Source: Duganella sp. 1411
GTDB taxonomy: Bacteria; Pseudomonadota; Gammaproteobacteria; Burkholderiales; Burkholderiaceae_D
Reading direction: 5' to 3'
DNA: 64,000 nucleotides
NCBI RefSeq assembly: GCF_017833525.1
Contig: NZ_JAFICD010000003.1
Location: 62,001 to 126,000 of the forward strand
The position numbers and the translations under genes are program-made. Within the stretch, counting starts at the first letter, position 1. Every line of letters begins with the position of its first letter. Below are positions 12,768 to 20,318 of this stretch, piece after piece. Under the pieces are notes generated by a model. That model worked only from the letters and a program-made list of their open reading frames with translations, was not told where the DNA came from and did not search any database.

Positions 12768-14351
12768 CTATTCCGGCGTGCGCCCGATGGTCGGATCGCG
12801 CTCGATCAACTCCAGCAGCGAGGCCACCACCTCCGGATCGAACTGCTTGCCGGCGCGCTCGGTGATGTAGCTCATCACCTCGGTGTGCGGCCACGGCTCC
12901 TTGTACGGGCGCTCGTGCAGCAGCGAGTCGAACACGTCGACCACGGCGACGATGCGGGCGGCGATCGGGATGTCGGTGCCCTTGAGCTGGTTCGGATAGC
13001 CGTTGCCGTCGAAATGCTCGTGGTGGCCGCCGGCGATCGCCGCGCCGTACGTCAGGTAGCTGACGCCGTCGACCATGCCGGCGGCGCGCTCGAGGATCGC
13101 GCGCCCCACCGCCGCGTGGGTCTGCATCTCGGCGCGCTCCTCGGGCGTGTGCGCGCCCGGCTTGAGCAGGATGTGGTCCGGCGTGGCCACCTTGCCGACA
13201 TCGTGCAGGATCGACGCCAGCCCGATCATCTCCAGCAGCTGCGGCGTGATCTCGTCCGGGTAGGAGCCGCGCTCGGCCAGGCGCGCCGCCAGCGACGACG
13301 ACAGCAGCTGCACGCGCCGCACATGGCCGCCGGTGCCGCTGTCGCGGAACTCGGCCAGGTCGGCCAGCGCCACCACGGTGGCTTCCTGCGCCTTGCGCAA
13401 CTGGCCGAACATGTACAGGTTGTCGAACGCCGCCGCGATGCGCTGGCAGAACACCTCGAGCAAATCGCGCTGGATCTGCGCCAGCGGCCACGGCGGCGTG
13501 ACCGAGATGGCCACCTCGCGGTTTTCCTGGGTGTGGATGAACAACACGTTGGCCGGGTGGTCGAACTGGCTTTTCTTTTCGGCGAAGGCCTTGGCGATGG
13601 TCGGCCACAGCGGGTGGCCGCTCGGCATCAGCTCCGATTCGTTGAGCGCCGCGTAGCCGCCGGTGGCCGCCACCACGGTGGTGACGCCGGTGTCGCCCTG
13701 CATCAGGCACAGCACGCCGTCGGCGCCGACGTCGAGGATCGCGCTCACCTGGTTGAGCACGCCGGAGGCGAATTCGCGCAGCGAGTGGATCTGGTACAGG
13801 TTGGTGGCGCCGGCCAGGATCTTGCCCAGGCCGATGCGGCTGCGCTCGAGCATGTTGAGGCTCTCGTAGGCGCGCAGCGCCGAGATCACGGTGGTAAACA
13901 GCTTCTGCGTGGTCAGCTCGGTCTTGGCCTTGTAGTCGTTGATGTCGTATTCGATGATGACGCGCTGCTCGGGCGCCTGGCCCGGCTGGCCGGTGCGCAG
14001 CACCACGCGCACGATGGCGTTGTGCAGCTCCTCGCGGATGCGGCGCGCCAGGATCAGGCCGGCGTCGTCGGTCTCCATCACCACGTCGAGCAGCACCAGC
14101 GCGATGTCGGGCGTGTCGCGCAGGATGTCGAACGCCTCGCGCCCGCTGTAGGCGGAGAACAGTTCGAGCTCGCGGCCCTTGAAGCTGACGTTGCGCAGCG
14201 CCAGCCGGGTGACGGCGTGGACGTCGACGTCGTCGTCGACGATCAGCACGCGCCATTGGCGCTGCTCGGGAGCGCCCGCCCCCGCCTCCGGCTGGACGTC
14301 CTCGTCTTCGTCGATCAGCCAGTCGTCGTCTGAGGCGGTTGCGTCTGTCAT
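12768..14351 (-). CDS. Response regulator with DUF3369 and HD-GYP domains
   Basis: A predicted c-di-GMP phosphodiesterase controlled by phosphorylation. The 527-residue product has a receiver domain (about 33-155; acidic pocket VDDD at 38-41, phospho-acceptor Asp89 in LLDVV), a DUF3369 region (about 155-320) and a C-terminal HD-GYP domain with ILHDVGK near 374 and HHEHFDGNGYP near 433. The ATG at 14351 has AGGAG upstream. It converges with the GGDEF/EAL gene, so synthesis and breakdown enzymes for the same second messenger are neighbours. No cognate kinase is in the window. Confidence 0.92.
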   Translation of the reverse strand: MTDATASDDDWLIDEDEDVQPEAGAGAPEQRQWRVLIVDDDVDVHAVTRLALRNVSFKGRELELFSAYSGREAFDILRDTPDIALVLLDVVMETDDAGLILARRIREELHNAIVRVVLRTGQPGQAPEQRVIIEYDINDYKAKTELTTQKLFTTVISALRAYESLNMLERSRIGLGKILAGATNLYQIHSLREFASGVLNQVSAILDVGADGVLCLMQGDTGVTTVVAATGGYAALNESELMPSGHPLWPTIAKAFAEKKSQFDHPANVLFIHTQENREVAISVTPPWPLAQIQRDLLEVFCQRIAAAFDNLYMFGQLRKAQEATVVALADLAEFRDSGTGGHVRRVQLLSSSLAARLAERGSYPDEITPQLLEMIGLASILHDVGKVATPDHILLKPGAHTPEERAEMQTHAAVGRAILERAAGMVDGVSYLTYGAAIAGGHHEHFDGNGYPNQLKGTDIPIAARIVAVVDVFDSLLHERPYKEPWPHTEVMSYITERAGKQFDPEVVASLLELIERDPTIGRTPE

Positions 14352-14607
14352 ACAGTCTCCTGGAAGGTGCGGCGTCCGGCCGCGCCGTGTGCCTTAGCTT
14401 GGGCTAGCATAATCAGATTCGTACCCTGTGACAAGCTTCTTAGAATCGATAGCAACAGCGTGCGGCTTTTTACTAAACGGCGCCGCGCCGGCGCTCGTCA
14501 CGGCGGCGCGACTCTGATACTCTTGTAAGGCGGCTGTCGCCGGCGGAATCAACATTTCAAGGACCACAACAAGGCTACGCCCAGGCCCCCAGACAAGGAC
14601 CATCGCC

Positions 14608-15084
14608 ATGCAAGAAAACGCATCCGACATCGCCGGCCGGGAGTTCCTGGCCTTCACCCTCGGCTCGGAAGAATACGGCATCGACATCCTCAAGGTGCAG
14701 GAGATCCGCGGCTACGAGGCGGTCACCCGCATCGCCAACGCGCCCGAGTTCATCAAGGGCGTCATCAACCTGCGCGGCATCATCATCCCGGTGGTGGACA
14801 TGCGCATCAAGTTCAACCTGGGCGAGCCGGTGTACGACCAGTTCACCGTCGTCATCATCCTCAACATCGGCGGCCGCGTGGTCGGCATGGTGGTCGATTC
14901 GGTCTCCGACGTGACCACCCTGACGCCCGAGCAGGTCAAGCCGGCGCCGGAGATGGGCACCGCCTTCAGCTCCGACTACCTGATCGGCCTGGGCACCATC
15001 GACGAGCGCATGCTGATCCTGGTAAACATCGACAAGCTGATGTCGAGCGACGAGATGGGCCTGATGGACACGGTGGCCAGCTGA
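14608..15084 (+). CDS. cheW: CheW-type chemotaxis coupling protein
   Basis: CheW bridges chemoreceptors and the CheA kinase under the inner membrane. The 158-residue product is a single CheW domain: EFLAFTLGSEEYGIDILKVQEI at the start, FIKGVINLRGIIIPVVDMR in the middle, and the closing MLILVNIDKL. AAGGA precedes the ATG. It is isolated from other che genes, which suggests a paralogue serving a separate array or a signalling adaptor next to the c-di-GMP genes. Confidence 0.93.
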   Translation: MQENASDIAGREFLAFTLGSEEYGIDILKVQEIRGYEAVTRIANAPEFIKGVINLRGIIIPVVDMRIKFNLGEPVYDQFTVVIILNIGGRVVGMVVDSVSDVTTLTPEQVKPAPEMGTAFSSDYLIGLGTIDERMLILVNIDKLMSSDEMGLMDTVAS

Positions 15085-15091
15085 CGGCCGG

Positions 15092-16090
15092 CTAGTTGTT
15101 GAGCGAGGTGGCGCCCGCGGCGGCGGCGGCCGTGCGGCTGGGCGCGGCGACGGCGCCGGCGCAGCCGCCGCGGTTGGCGCCGGGCTCGAGGTTCTGGTAG
15201 CGGATCTCGTACTTGCCGTTGGCCAGTTTGTCGACCATCAGCTTGTCGTGCGCGCGCACGTAGGCGTAGCGCACGTTGGCGCGCCGCTCGACGTCGTAGA
15301 CCTTGATGAACACGGCCGAGGCGTTGTTGCCGTTGTCGAGCATGAGCTGGATGTCGTCGCCGCGGTTGCCGACGGTGAAGCCCTCGAGATAGCCGGAGTT
15401 GGCCGGCCACGGCTCGCCGTTGGGCGCGACCAGGGTCTGGCTGTCGGCGTCGCAGTCGGGCGTCAGGCCCGGCAGCACGATCTGCGACATCGCCACCACC
15501 TTGACCGGGGCCCCCTTGGGCGCCGGCGAGGTGTCGGCCTCGGGGTAGAACGGCTGCTGCCCGGCCCAGACGTCGCGCGGCTCGGGCCGGGTGCGCTGCG
15601 GTTCGGCGCGGCTGGCGGCGGACGCGGCGCGCACCTTGCCGCCCAGCGCGGCCTCCAGCAGCGCCGACTCCGACACCATGGCGCCGCCGAGCCAGCCGAC
15701 CACCAGGCAGCCGGCCAGCGCGCCCCACCACTTCCATTTGCGCAGCGGCGACGCCGCCGGCCGCGCGTCGTCGACCGCCTCGGCGCCCCAGCGGTCGGCG
15801 TCGTGGCGCGGGCGGTCGCCGCCGCGCTCGTCGTTGCGGGTGCTCTCGAGCCACTCGATCTCCCACTCCTCGGCGGCGATCCACTCGTCGTGCTCGCGGC
15901 GGCGCTGGGTGTCGGACAAGGTGTCGTAGGCGCTGTTGAGAATGGCCATGATGCGCGCAGCCTTCTCGTCCCCCGGATTTTTGTCCGGGTGGTATTTCTG
16001 GCTGAGGGCCTTGTAGGCGGCACGTATGACTTCCTGCGGCGCCATGCGCGACACCTTCAGGTTGTCATAATGTGTGTGTATCTTTCCCAT
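15092..16090 (-). CDS. J-domain membrane protein
   Basis: A DnaJ-type co-chaperone-like protein of unknown client. From the ATG at 16090 it has 332 residues: a J-domain at about 6-70 with the HPD motif (KYHPDKNPGDEKAARIM), a charged linker, one membrane helix (WWGALAGCLVVGWLGGAMV) and a C-terminal part of about 150 residues rich in Ala at its end. The earlier in-frame start 20 codons upstream lacks a ribosome site. The gene lies head to tail after the MidA-type methyltransferase gene and its stop nearly meets that of cheW. Confidence 0.8.
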   Translation of the reverse strand: MGKIHTHYDNLKVSRMAPQEVIRAAYKALSQKYHPDKNPGDEKAARIMAILNSAYDTLSDTQRRREHDEWIAAEEWEIEWLESTRNDERGGDRPRHDADRWGAEAVDDARPAASPLRKWKWWGALAGCLVVGWLGGAMVSESALLEAALGGKVRAASAASRAEPQRTRPEPRDVWAGQQPFYPEADTSPAPKGAPVKVVAMSQIVLPGLTPDCDADSQTLVAPNGEPWPANSGYLEGFTVGNRGDDIQLMLDNGNNASAVFIKVYDVERRANVRYAYVRAHDKLMVDKLANGKYEIRYQNLEPGANRGGCAGAVAAPSRTAAAAAGATSLNN

Positions 16091-16204
16091 TGTTCCAATA
16101 TGGCTTAGCGGCGCTCGATCTTCCATCATAGCCGATCTTCGCGCCCGCATCGCGCCGATCGGCCGCGCGGCCGCTTTGCTTTTCCAGCTATTGTGCCATT
16201 TTGT

Positions 16205-17356
16205 CTACAAACGATGACTGCGGTCATGCATTGTGATGGCCTCGGGCAATGTTACGTTCTTTCCGACCACCAGCACCTTGAACAGCTCGCCCATTTCCGC
16301 CGGCGACAGCAGTTTTTGCACGGCGCCCGCCTGCGGCAGGTAGTGCAGCGTGTCGGCCGGGTCGGTGCGCAGCAGCAGCTCGCCGATGCCGGCGCCGATC
16401 AGGAAGGCGGCCTGGTTCAGGTAGGCCAGCACGCCGGCGCCGGCGTCCTGCGCCGCCAGCGCCATCGCCGTGAAGTCGACGTGGGCGGTGATGTCCTGCA
16501 GGCCCGGATAATAAAACGGGTCGGGATGGGCGTGGTGGCGGTAGTGGCACATCAGGGTGCCGGTGGCGCGCAGGTCCAGATAGTATTCGTGCGCGGGGAA
16601 GCCGTAATCGAACAGGAAGGCGGCGTTGGCGCCGCCGTTGCCCAGCATGCGCGCCAGCGTGGCCATGAAGCCGCAGGCCACGCCGTGCACCTCGGTGACG
16701 TAGCCGACCGGTAGCTCCGCGTGGCCGGCGACCTGGCGCTCGATGCGCGCCAGCAGTTCCGGCGCGGCCGGCGCCTCGAGCCAGTCGAAGCGGCCGTCGC
16801 GCACCGTCACCATCAGCTCGCGCCAGCCGTCCGGGTGGCGGGTGACCAGCTGCACCGGCATGGCGTCGAGCACCTCGTTGCCGAAGACGACGCCGTCGAA
16901 CGCCTCGGGCAGGGCGTCGAGCCACGCCACCTGCGGGAAGGCGCGCAGCCGTTCGCGCTGGCGCGCGCGCAGCTCGCCGGACAGCTCGACGATGAAATAG
17001 CGCTCGACGGCGACGCCGTCGGCGGCCAGCGCGGTGAGCAGGTCGAACGCCAGCTGGCCGGTGCCGGCGCCGAATTCGAGGATGCGCGGCGCGCTTTGGG
17101 CGATAATAGCGGCTGCCACGCGGGCCAGCGCGGCGCCGAACAGCGGCGTCATCTCCGGCGCGGTTGTAAAATCGCCATCCTTGCCCAGTTTGGCGGAGCC
17201 GCCGCTGTAGTAGCCCAGGTCGGGCGCGTACAGGGCCAACTCCATGTAGCGGGCGAAGGAAATGGCGCCGTCGTGGCGTTCGATGTCGGCGGCGATCAGG
17301 CGTTGCAGGGCGTGGGACGCGGCCAGCGCGTCGCTAGAGGGTACGGGTAGGGACAT
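16205..17356 (-). CDS. SAM-dependent methyltransferase, MidA/NDUFAF7 family
   Basis: The 383-residue product matches the COG1565 family, whose mitochondrial member methylates an arginine of complex I subunit NDUFS2. The motifs seen are the N-terminal ISFARYMELALYAPDLGYY, then GDFTTAPEM, and the SAM-binding ILEFGAGTGQLAFDLL. The length agrees with the family. The bacterial substrate is not settled. The gene is divergent from the folM-like gene, across an interval containing a palindromic repeat. Confidence 0.88.
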   Translation of the reverse strand: MSLPVPSSDALAASHALQRLIAADIERHDGAISFARYMELALYAPDLGYYSGGSAKLGKDGDFTTAPEMTPLFGAALARVAAAIIAQSAPRILEFGAGTGQLAFDLLTALAADGVAVERYFIVELSGELRARQRERLRAFPQVAWLDALPEAFDGVVFGNEVLDAMPVQLVTRHPDGWRELMVTVRDGRFDWLEAPAAPELLARIERQVAGHAELPVGYVTEVHGVACGFMATLARMLGNGGANAAFLFDYGFPAHEYYLDLRATGTLMCHYRHHAHPDPFYYPGLQDITAHVDFTAMALAAQDAGAGVLAYLNQAAFLIGAGIGELLLRTDPADTLHYLPQAGAVQKLLSPAEMGELFKVLVVGKNVTLPEAITMHDRSHRL

Positions 17357-17380
17357 ACCGGCATTGTAGCGAATCGGGGC

Positions 17381-17428
17381 TTAACCCGCACGGCCAAGCG
17401 GGGTCGTACCCCGACGGGGTACGACCCC
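17381..17428 (+). repeat. TTAACCCGC...GGGGTCGTACCCC palindromic element, copy 1
   Basis: GGGGTCGTACCCCG (17400-17413), one A, then CGGGGTACGACCCC (17415-17428), a perfect 14-base inverted repeat preceded by TTAACCCGCACGGCCA. A second copy with the same left flank lies at 55114-55164. Confidence 0.85.
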
Positions 17429-17509
17429 TAAGTGGTGACGCGTGCGCATCGCCAAACGCCTATGGGGTTTGGCCGGCGCGCGCCACCGACAATATTTTTG
17501 ACATCGATT

Positions 17510-18310
17510 ATGACGACAGCGCAGCACACTCCAAACCACATCCCGGCGGCCGGCGTCCGCGTCGCCCTCGTGACCGGCGCCGGACGCCGCATCGGCCGCG
17601 CCATCGCGCTCGGGCTGGCGCGCGCCGGCTGGGACGTGGCGGTGCACTACCGCGCCTCGGCCGACGAGGCGGCCCAGGTGGCGGCGCAGATCACCGCGCT
17701 GGGCCGGCGCGCCGTCACCTTGCAATGCGACCTGTCGGACGAGACGGCGGTGCGCGCGCTGCTGCCGCGCGCCATCGCCGCCCTGGGGCCGGTGCGCTGC
17801 GTGGTCAACAACGCCTCGCTGTTCGACTACGACAGCGCCGCCGACTTCACCGCCGCCCGGCTCGACGCCCACATGCGCGCCAACGTCGCCGCGCCGATTT
17901 TGCTGGCGCAGGCGCTGCACGCGGCCACCATCGGCGGCGGCGAGCCGGCCGCCGTCATCAATCTGCTCGACCAAAAACTGTACAATCTCAATCCGGATTT
18001 TTTGTCGTACACCCTGTCGAAGGCCGCGCTGCACACCGCCACGACGATGCTGGCGCAGCAGCTGGCGCCGGCGGTGCGGGTGGTCGGCATCGCGCCGGGC
18101 ATCACGATGGTGTCCGGCGACCAGACCGAGGCCGGTTTCGCCAACGCGCACCAGCAAACCCCGCTGGGCCGTTCCAGCACCCCCGAGGACATCGCCGACA
18201 GCGTCGTCTACGCCGCCTCGGCGCGCGCGCTGACCGGCACCACCTTGCTGGTCGACGGCGGCCAGCACCTGGTGCCGCTGCCGCGCGACGTGATGTTCTT
18301 GGCTAAATGA
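17510..18310 (+). CDS. folM: SDR-family pteridine reductase, FolM-like
   Basis: A short-chain dehydrogenase likely reducing dihydromonapterin or dihydrofolate with NADPH. The 266-residue product starts MTTAQHTPNH; TGAGRRIGRAIA is the nucleotide motif (the TGxxxRxG form typical of FolM/PTR1), then NNAS, and YTLSKAALH carries the YxxxK pair. The preceding Ser is not in the classical place but LDQKLYNLNPDFLSYTLSK resembles pteridine reductases. Its 63-base spacing to folB supports a pterin role. An earlier ATG (17432) would add 26 atypical residues. Confidence 0.82.
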   Translation: MTTAQHTPNHIPAAGVRVALVTGAGRRIGRAIALGLARAGWDVAVHYRASADEAAQVAAQITALGRRAVTLQCDLSDETAVRALLPRAIAALGPVRCVVNNASLFDYDSAADFTAARLDAHMRANVAAPILLAQALHAATIGGGEPAAVINLLDQKLYNLNPDFLSYTLSKAALHTATTMLAQQLAPAVRVVGIAPGITMVSGDQTEAGFANAHQQTPLGRSSTPEDIADSVVYAASARALTGTTLLVDGGQHLVPLPRDVMFLAK

Positions 18311-18346
18311 GCTGGCCAAATGAGTTGGCCAACTGAGTTGGCCAAA
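18308..18346 (+). repeat. 13-bp tandem repeat at the folM stop
   Basis: Three units: TGAGCTGGCCAAA, TGAGTTGGCCAAC and TGAGTTGGCCAAA. The first TGA is the folM stop codon, so the unit looks like a duplication of the gene's own 3' end. TTGGCCAA inside each unit is itself a palindrome. Confidence 0.85.
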
Positions 18347-18373
18347 TAATTTAAATCGAAAGAAGGTAACCCC

Positions 18374-18772
18374 ATGTTGTCCGCCCTGTCCCACCCGAGC
18401 CTGACCGACTGCCGCCGCCTGTTCCTGCGCAATTACGAAGTGCTGATCAACATCGGCGTGTACGAATTCGAGAAAAAGGGCGAGCAGCGGCTGCTGATCA
18501 ACGTCGACCTGTACATCCCGCTGGCGGTGTCGACGCCGACCCACGACCAGCTCGACGAGGTGGTCGATTATGACTTCATCCGCGACACCATCGCCAAGCT
18601 GATGGCGCGCGGCCACGTGCAGCTGCAGGAAAGCCTGTGCGACGACATCGTGCGCGCGATGCTGGACCACCCGCGCGTGCGCGCCGCCCGCGTGTCGACG
18701 ATGAAGCCGGACGTGTATCCGGACTGCGAAGGCGTCGGCGTCGAAGTATTCAAGATCAAGGACAACGTCTGA
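18374..18772 (+). CDS. folB: Dihydroneopterin aldolase
   Basis: Catalyses the aldolase and epimerase steps on dihydroneopterin in folate synthesis. The 132-residue product includes LFLRNYEVLINIGVYEFEK, the family opening, and VVDYDFIRDTI, with KPDVYPDCEGVGVEVF near the end. AAGG lies upstream of the ATG. Placed between folM and ttcA with short gaps, it is probably co-transcribed with both. Confidence 0.95.
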   Translation: MLSALSHPSLTDCRRLFLRNYEVLINIGVYEFEKKGEQRLLINVDLYIPLAVSTPTHDQLDEVVDYDFIRDTIAKLMARGHVQLQESLCDDIVRAMLDHPRVRAARVSTMKPDVYPDCEGVGVEVFKIKDNV

Positions 18773-18773
18773 T

Positions 18774-19733
18774 ATGAACGCCCCACTGCACCTCCCGCAA
18801 GACCACCAGGCTCCGGCCACCGCGCCGGAGCGCGACCCGACCGACTCGCGCCGCTTCGAGCTGCTGCAAAAGAAGCTGCGCACGCAGACCGGCAAGGCGA
18901 TCGTCGACTTCGACATGATCACCGAGGGCGACCTGGTGATGGTGTGCATGTCCGGCGGCAAGGACAGCTACACGATGCTCGACATCCTGATGCACCTGCG
19001 GAAAATCGCGCCCGTCAAGTTCGACCTGATCGCGGTCAACCTCGATCAAAAGCAGCCGGGCTTCCCGGAGCACGTGCTGCCGGCGTATTTCGAGAAGATC
19101 GGCGTGCCGTACAAGATCGTCGAGCAGGACACCTACAGCATCGTGACCGAGAAGATCGAGCCGGGCAAGACCACCTGCTCGCTGTGCTCGCGCCTGCGGC
19201 GGGGCATCCTGTACCGCACCGCCAAGGAGCTGGGCGCGACCAAGATCGCGCTGGGCCACCACCAGGGCGACATCCTCGAGACCTTCCTGCTCAATATGTT
19301 CTACGGCGGCACGATCAAGACCATGCCGGCCAAGCTGACCGCGGACGACGGCGAGAACGTGGTGATCCGCCCGCTGGCCTACTGCCGCGAGCAGGACATC
19401 GAAAAGTACGCCGGCAAGGTGGGCTTCCCCATCATTCCGTGCAACCTGTGCGGCTCGCAGCCCAATTTGCAGCGGCAGGCGATGAAGGAGATGCTGGCGA
19501 CGTGGCAGCAGAAAAATCCGCTGTGGATCAAGAGCATGTTCACGGCGATGGGCAACATCAAGCCGTCGCACATGATGGACCGCGGGCTGTTCGACTTCAG
19601 CGCCAACGAGATGCGCGCGCCCGAGGGCGGCTTCAGTGGCGACATCCTGTTCGACAAGGACGAGAGCATCACGCTCGACGGCGTGAATGGCGCGTTCGCG
19701 ATCCAAAGCGAAGTGCTCAAGCGGGCACCGTAA
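18774..19733 (+). CDS. ttcA: tRNA 2-thiocytidine(32) synthetase TtcA
   Basis: Adds sulfur to cytidine 32 of certain tRNAs using ATP and a 4Fe-4S cluster. The 319-residue product has the PP-loop SGGKDS at 60-65, CSLC at 135-138 and CNLC at 223-226. These motifs and the length match the family. The ATG begins one base after the folB stop. Confidence 0.96.
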   Translation: MNAPLHLPQDHQAPATAPERDPTDSRRFELLQKKLRTQTGKAIVDFDMITEGDLVMVCMSGGKDSYTMLDILMHLRKIAPVKFDLIAVNLDQKQPGFPEHVLPAYFEKIGVPYKIVEQDTYSIVTEKIEPGKTTCSLCSRLRRGILYRTAKELGATKIALGHHQGDILETFLLNMFYGGTIKTMPAKLTADDGENVVIRPLAYCREQDIEKYAGKVGFPIIPCNLCGSQPNLQRQAMKEMLATWQQKNPLWIKSMFTAMGNIKPSHMMDRGLFDFSANEMRAPEGGFSGDILFDKDESITLDGVNGAFAIQSEVLKRAP

Positions 19734-19739
19734 CAGGCA

Positions 19740-19745
19740 TATAAT
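19740..19745 (+). promoter_or_regulatory. -10 element of the toxin-antitoxin pair
   Basis: A perfect TATAAT seven bases after the ttcA stop and 34 bases before the antitoxin ATG. No convincing -35 is visible, as is common where the antitoxin-toxin complex represses its own promoter. Confidence 0.45.
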
Positions 19746-19773
19746 TAAAGCTGGTTCTTAACGGGAGTGCGTC

Positions 19774-20013
19774 ATGACCGACCGCCTCAACATCGAAGTC
19801 GCGATGTCGTCCGAAATGAAGAGCGCGATAGATCAGATCGAGGCTTTGTCCGGCCAGCCCGTTGAATCGATAGCGGCGGACGCGCTGGCGCATTACGTCG
19901 CTTGGCGGGTGCCGCAACTACTTGATCTGCAGCAAGCCATCGTCGAGGCGGACAATGGGGAGTTCGCCTCGACGGACGAGGTCGACGAGTGGTTTTCCCG
20001 GTATGGCGCCTGA
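19774..20013 (+). CDS. Antitoxin of a type II toxin-antitoxin pair
   Basis: A 79-residue protein starting MTDRLNIEVAMSSEMKSAID, with a ribbon-helix-helix-like N-terminus (a strand followed by helices) and an acidic C-terminal half (EADNGEFASTDEVDEWFSRY) of the kind that wraps the toxin. GGGAG lies upstream. Its last 11 bases overlap the toxin start. The family within the CopG/ParD/RelB group cannot be fixed by eye. Confidence 0.8.
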   Translation: MTDRLNIEVAMSSEMKSAIDQIEALSGQPVESIAADALAHYVAWRVPQLLDLQQAIVEADNGEFASTDEVDEWFSRYGA

Positions 20014-20281
20014 CCTGCAGCCGCATTGGTCCCGCCGCGCCCTATCCGATCTGTCCAATATTGTCGATTTTGTGTCGATCGACAAGCCATTGGCAGCACG
20101 TAAACTGGCACAAGCCATCCGCGCCAAAACCGAGGCGCTGCGCACGAGTCCGCACTTGGGACGCGAGACAACGCCTGGCATTCGCGAGCTCATTGTCCAC
20201 CGTCATTACCTGATTACTTACCGAATCAAATCCGATCGGATAGAAATACTTCAAATTTGGCACACCGCGCGGAAGCGCTAA
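20003..20281 (+). CDS. RelE/ParE-family toxin
   Basis: The 92-residue product (MAPDLQPHWSRRALSDLSNI) matches the ParE/RelE fold: W-S-x-x-A-x-x-D-L near the start, LRTSPHLGRETTPGIRELIV in the middle and the end YLITYRI...IEILQIWHTARKR. ParE toxins block DNA gyrase while RelE toxins cut mRNA; the WHTARKR ending favours ParE. I chose the ATG at 20003, inside the antitoxin gene, because translation coupling is usual. Longer in-frame starts would add residues without similarity. Confidence 0.85.
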   Translation: MAPDLQPHWSRRALSDLSNIVDFVSIDKPLAARKLAQAIRAKTEALRTSPHLGRETTPGIRELIVHRHYLITYRIKSDRIEILQIWHTARKR

Positions 20282-20318
20282 GCTAACCTGCTGCCCTCCC
20301 GCGCGGTCCCCGCCCGGC

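Noticed and set aside
17381..18961. Long minus-strand open frame opposite folM and folB
   Set aside because: No family similarity, low-complexity composition, and both plus-strand genes are well supported.
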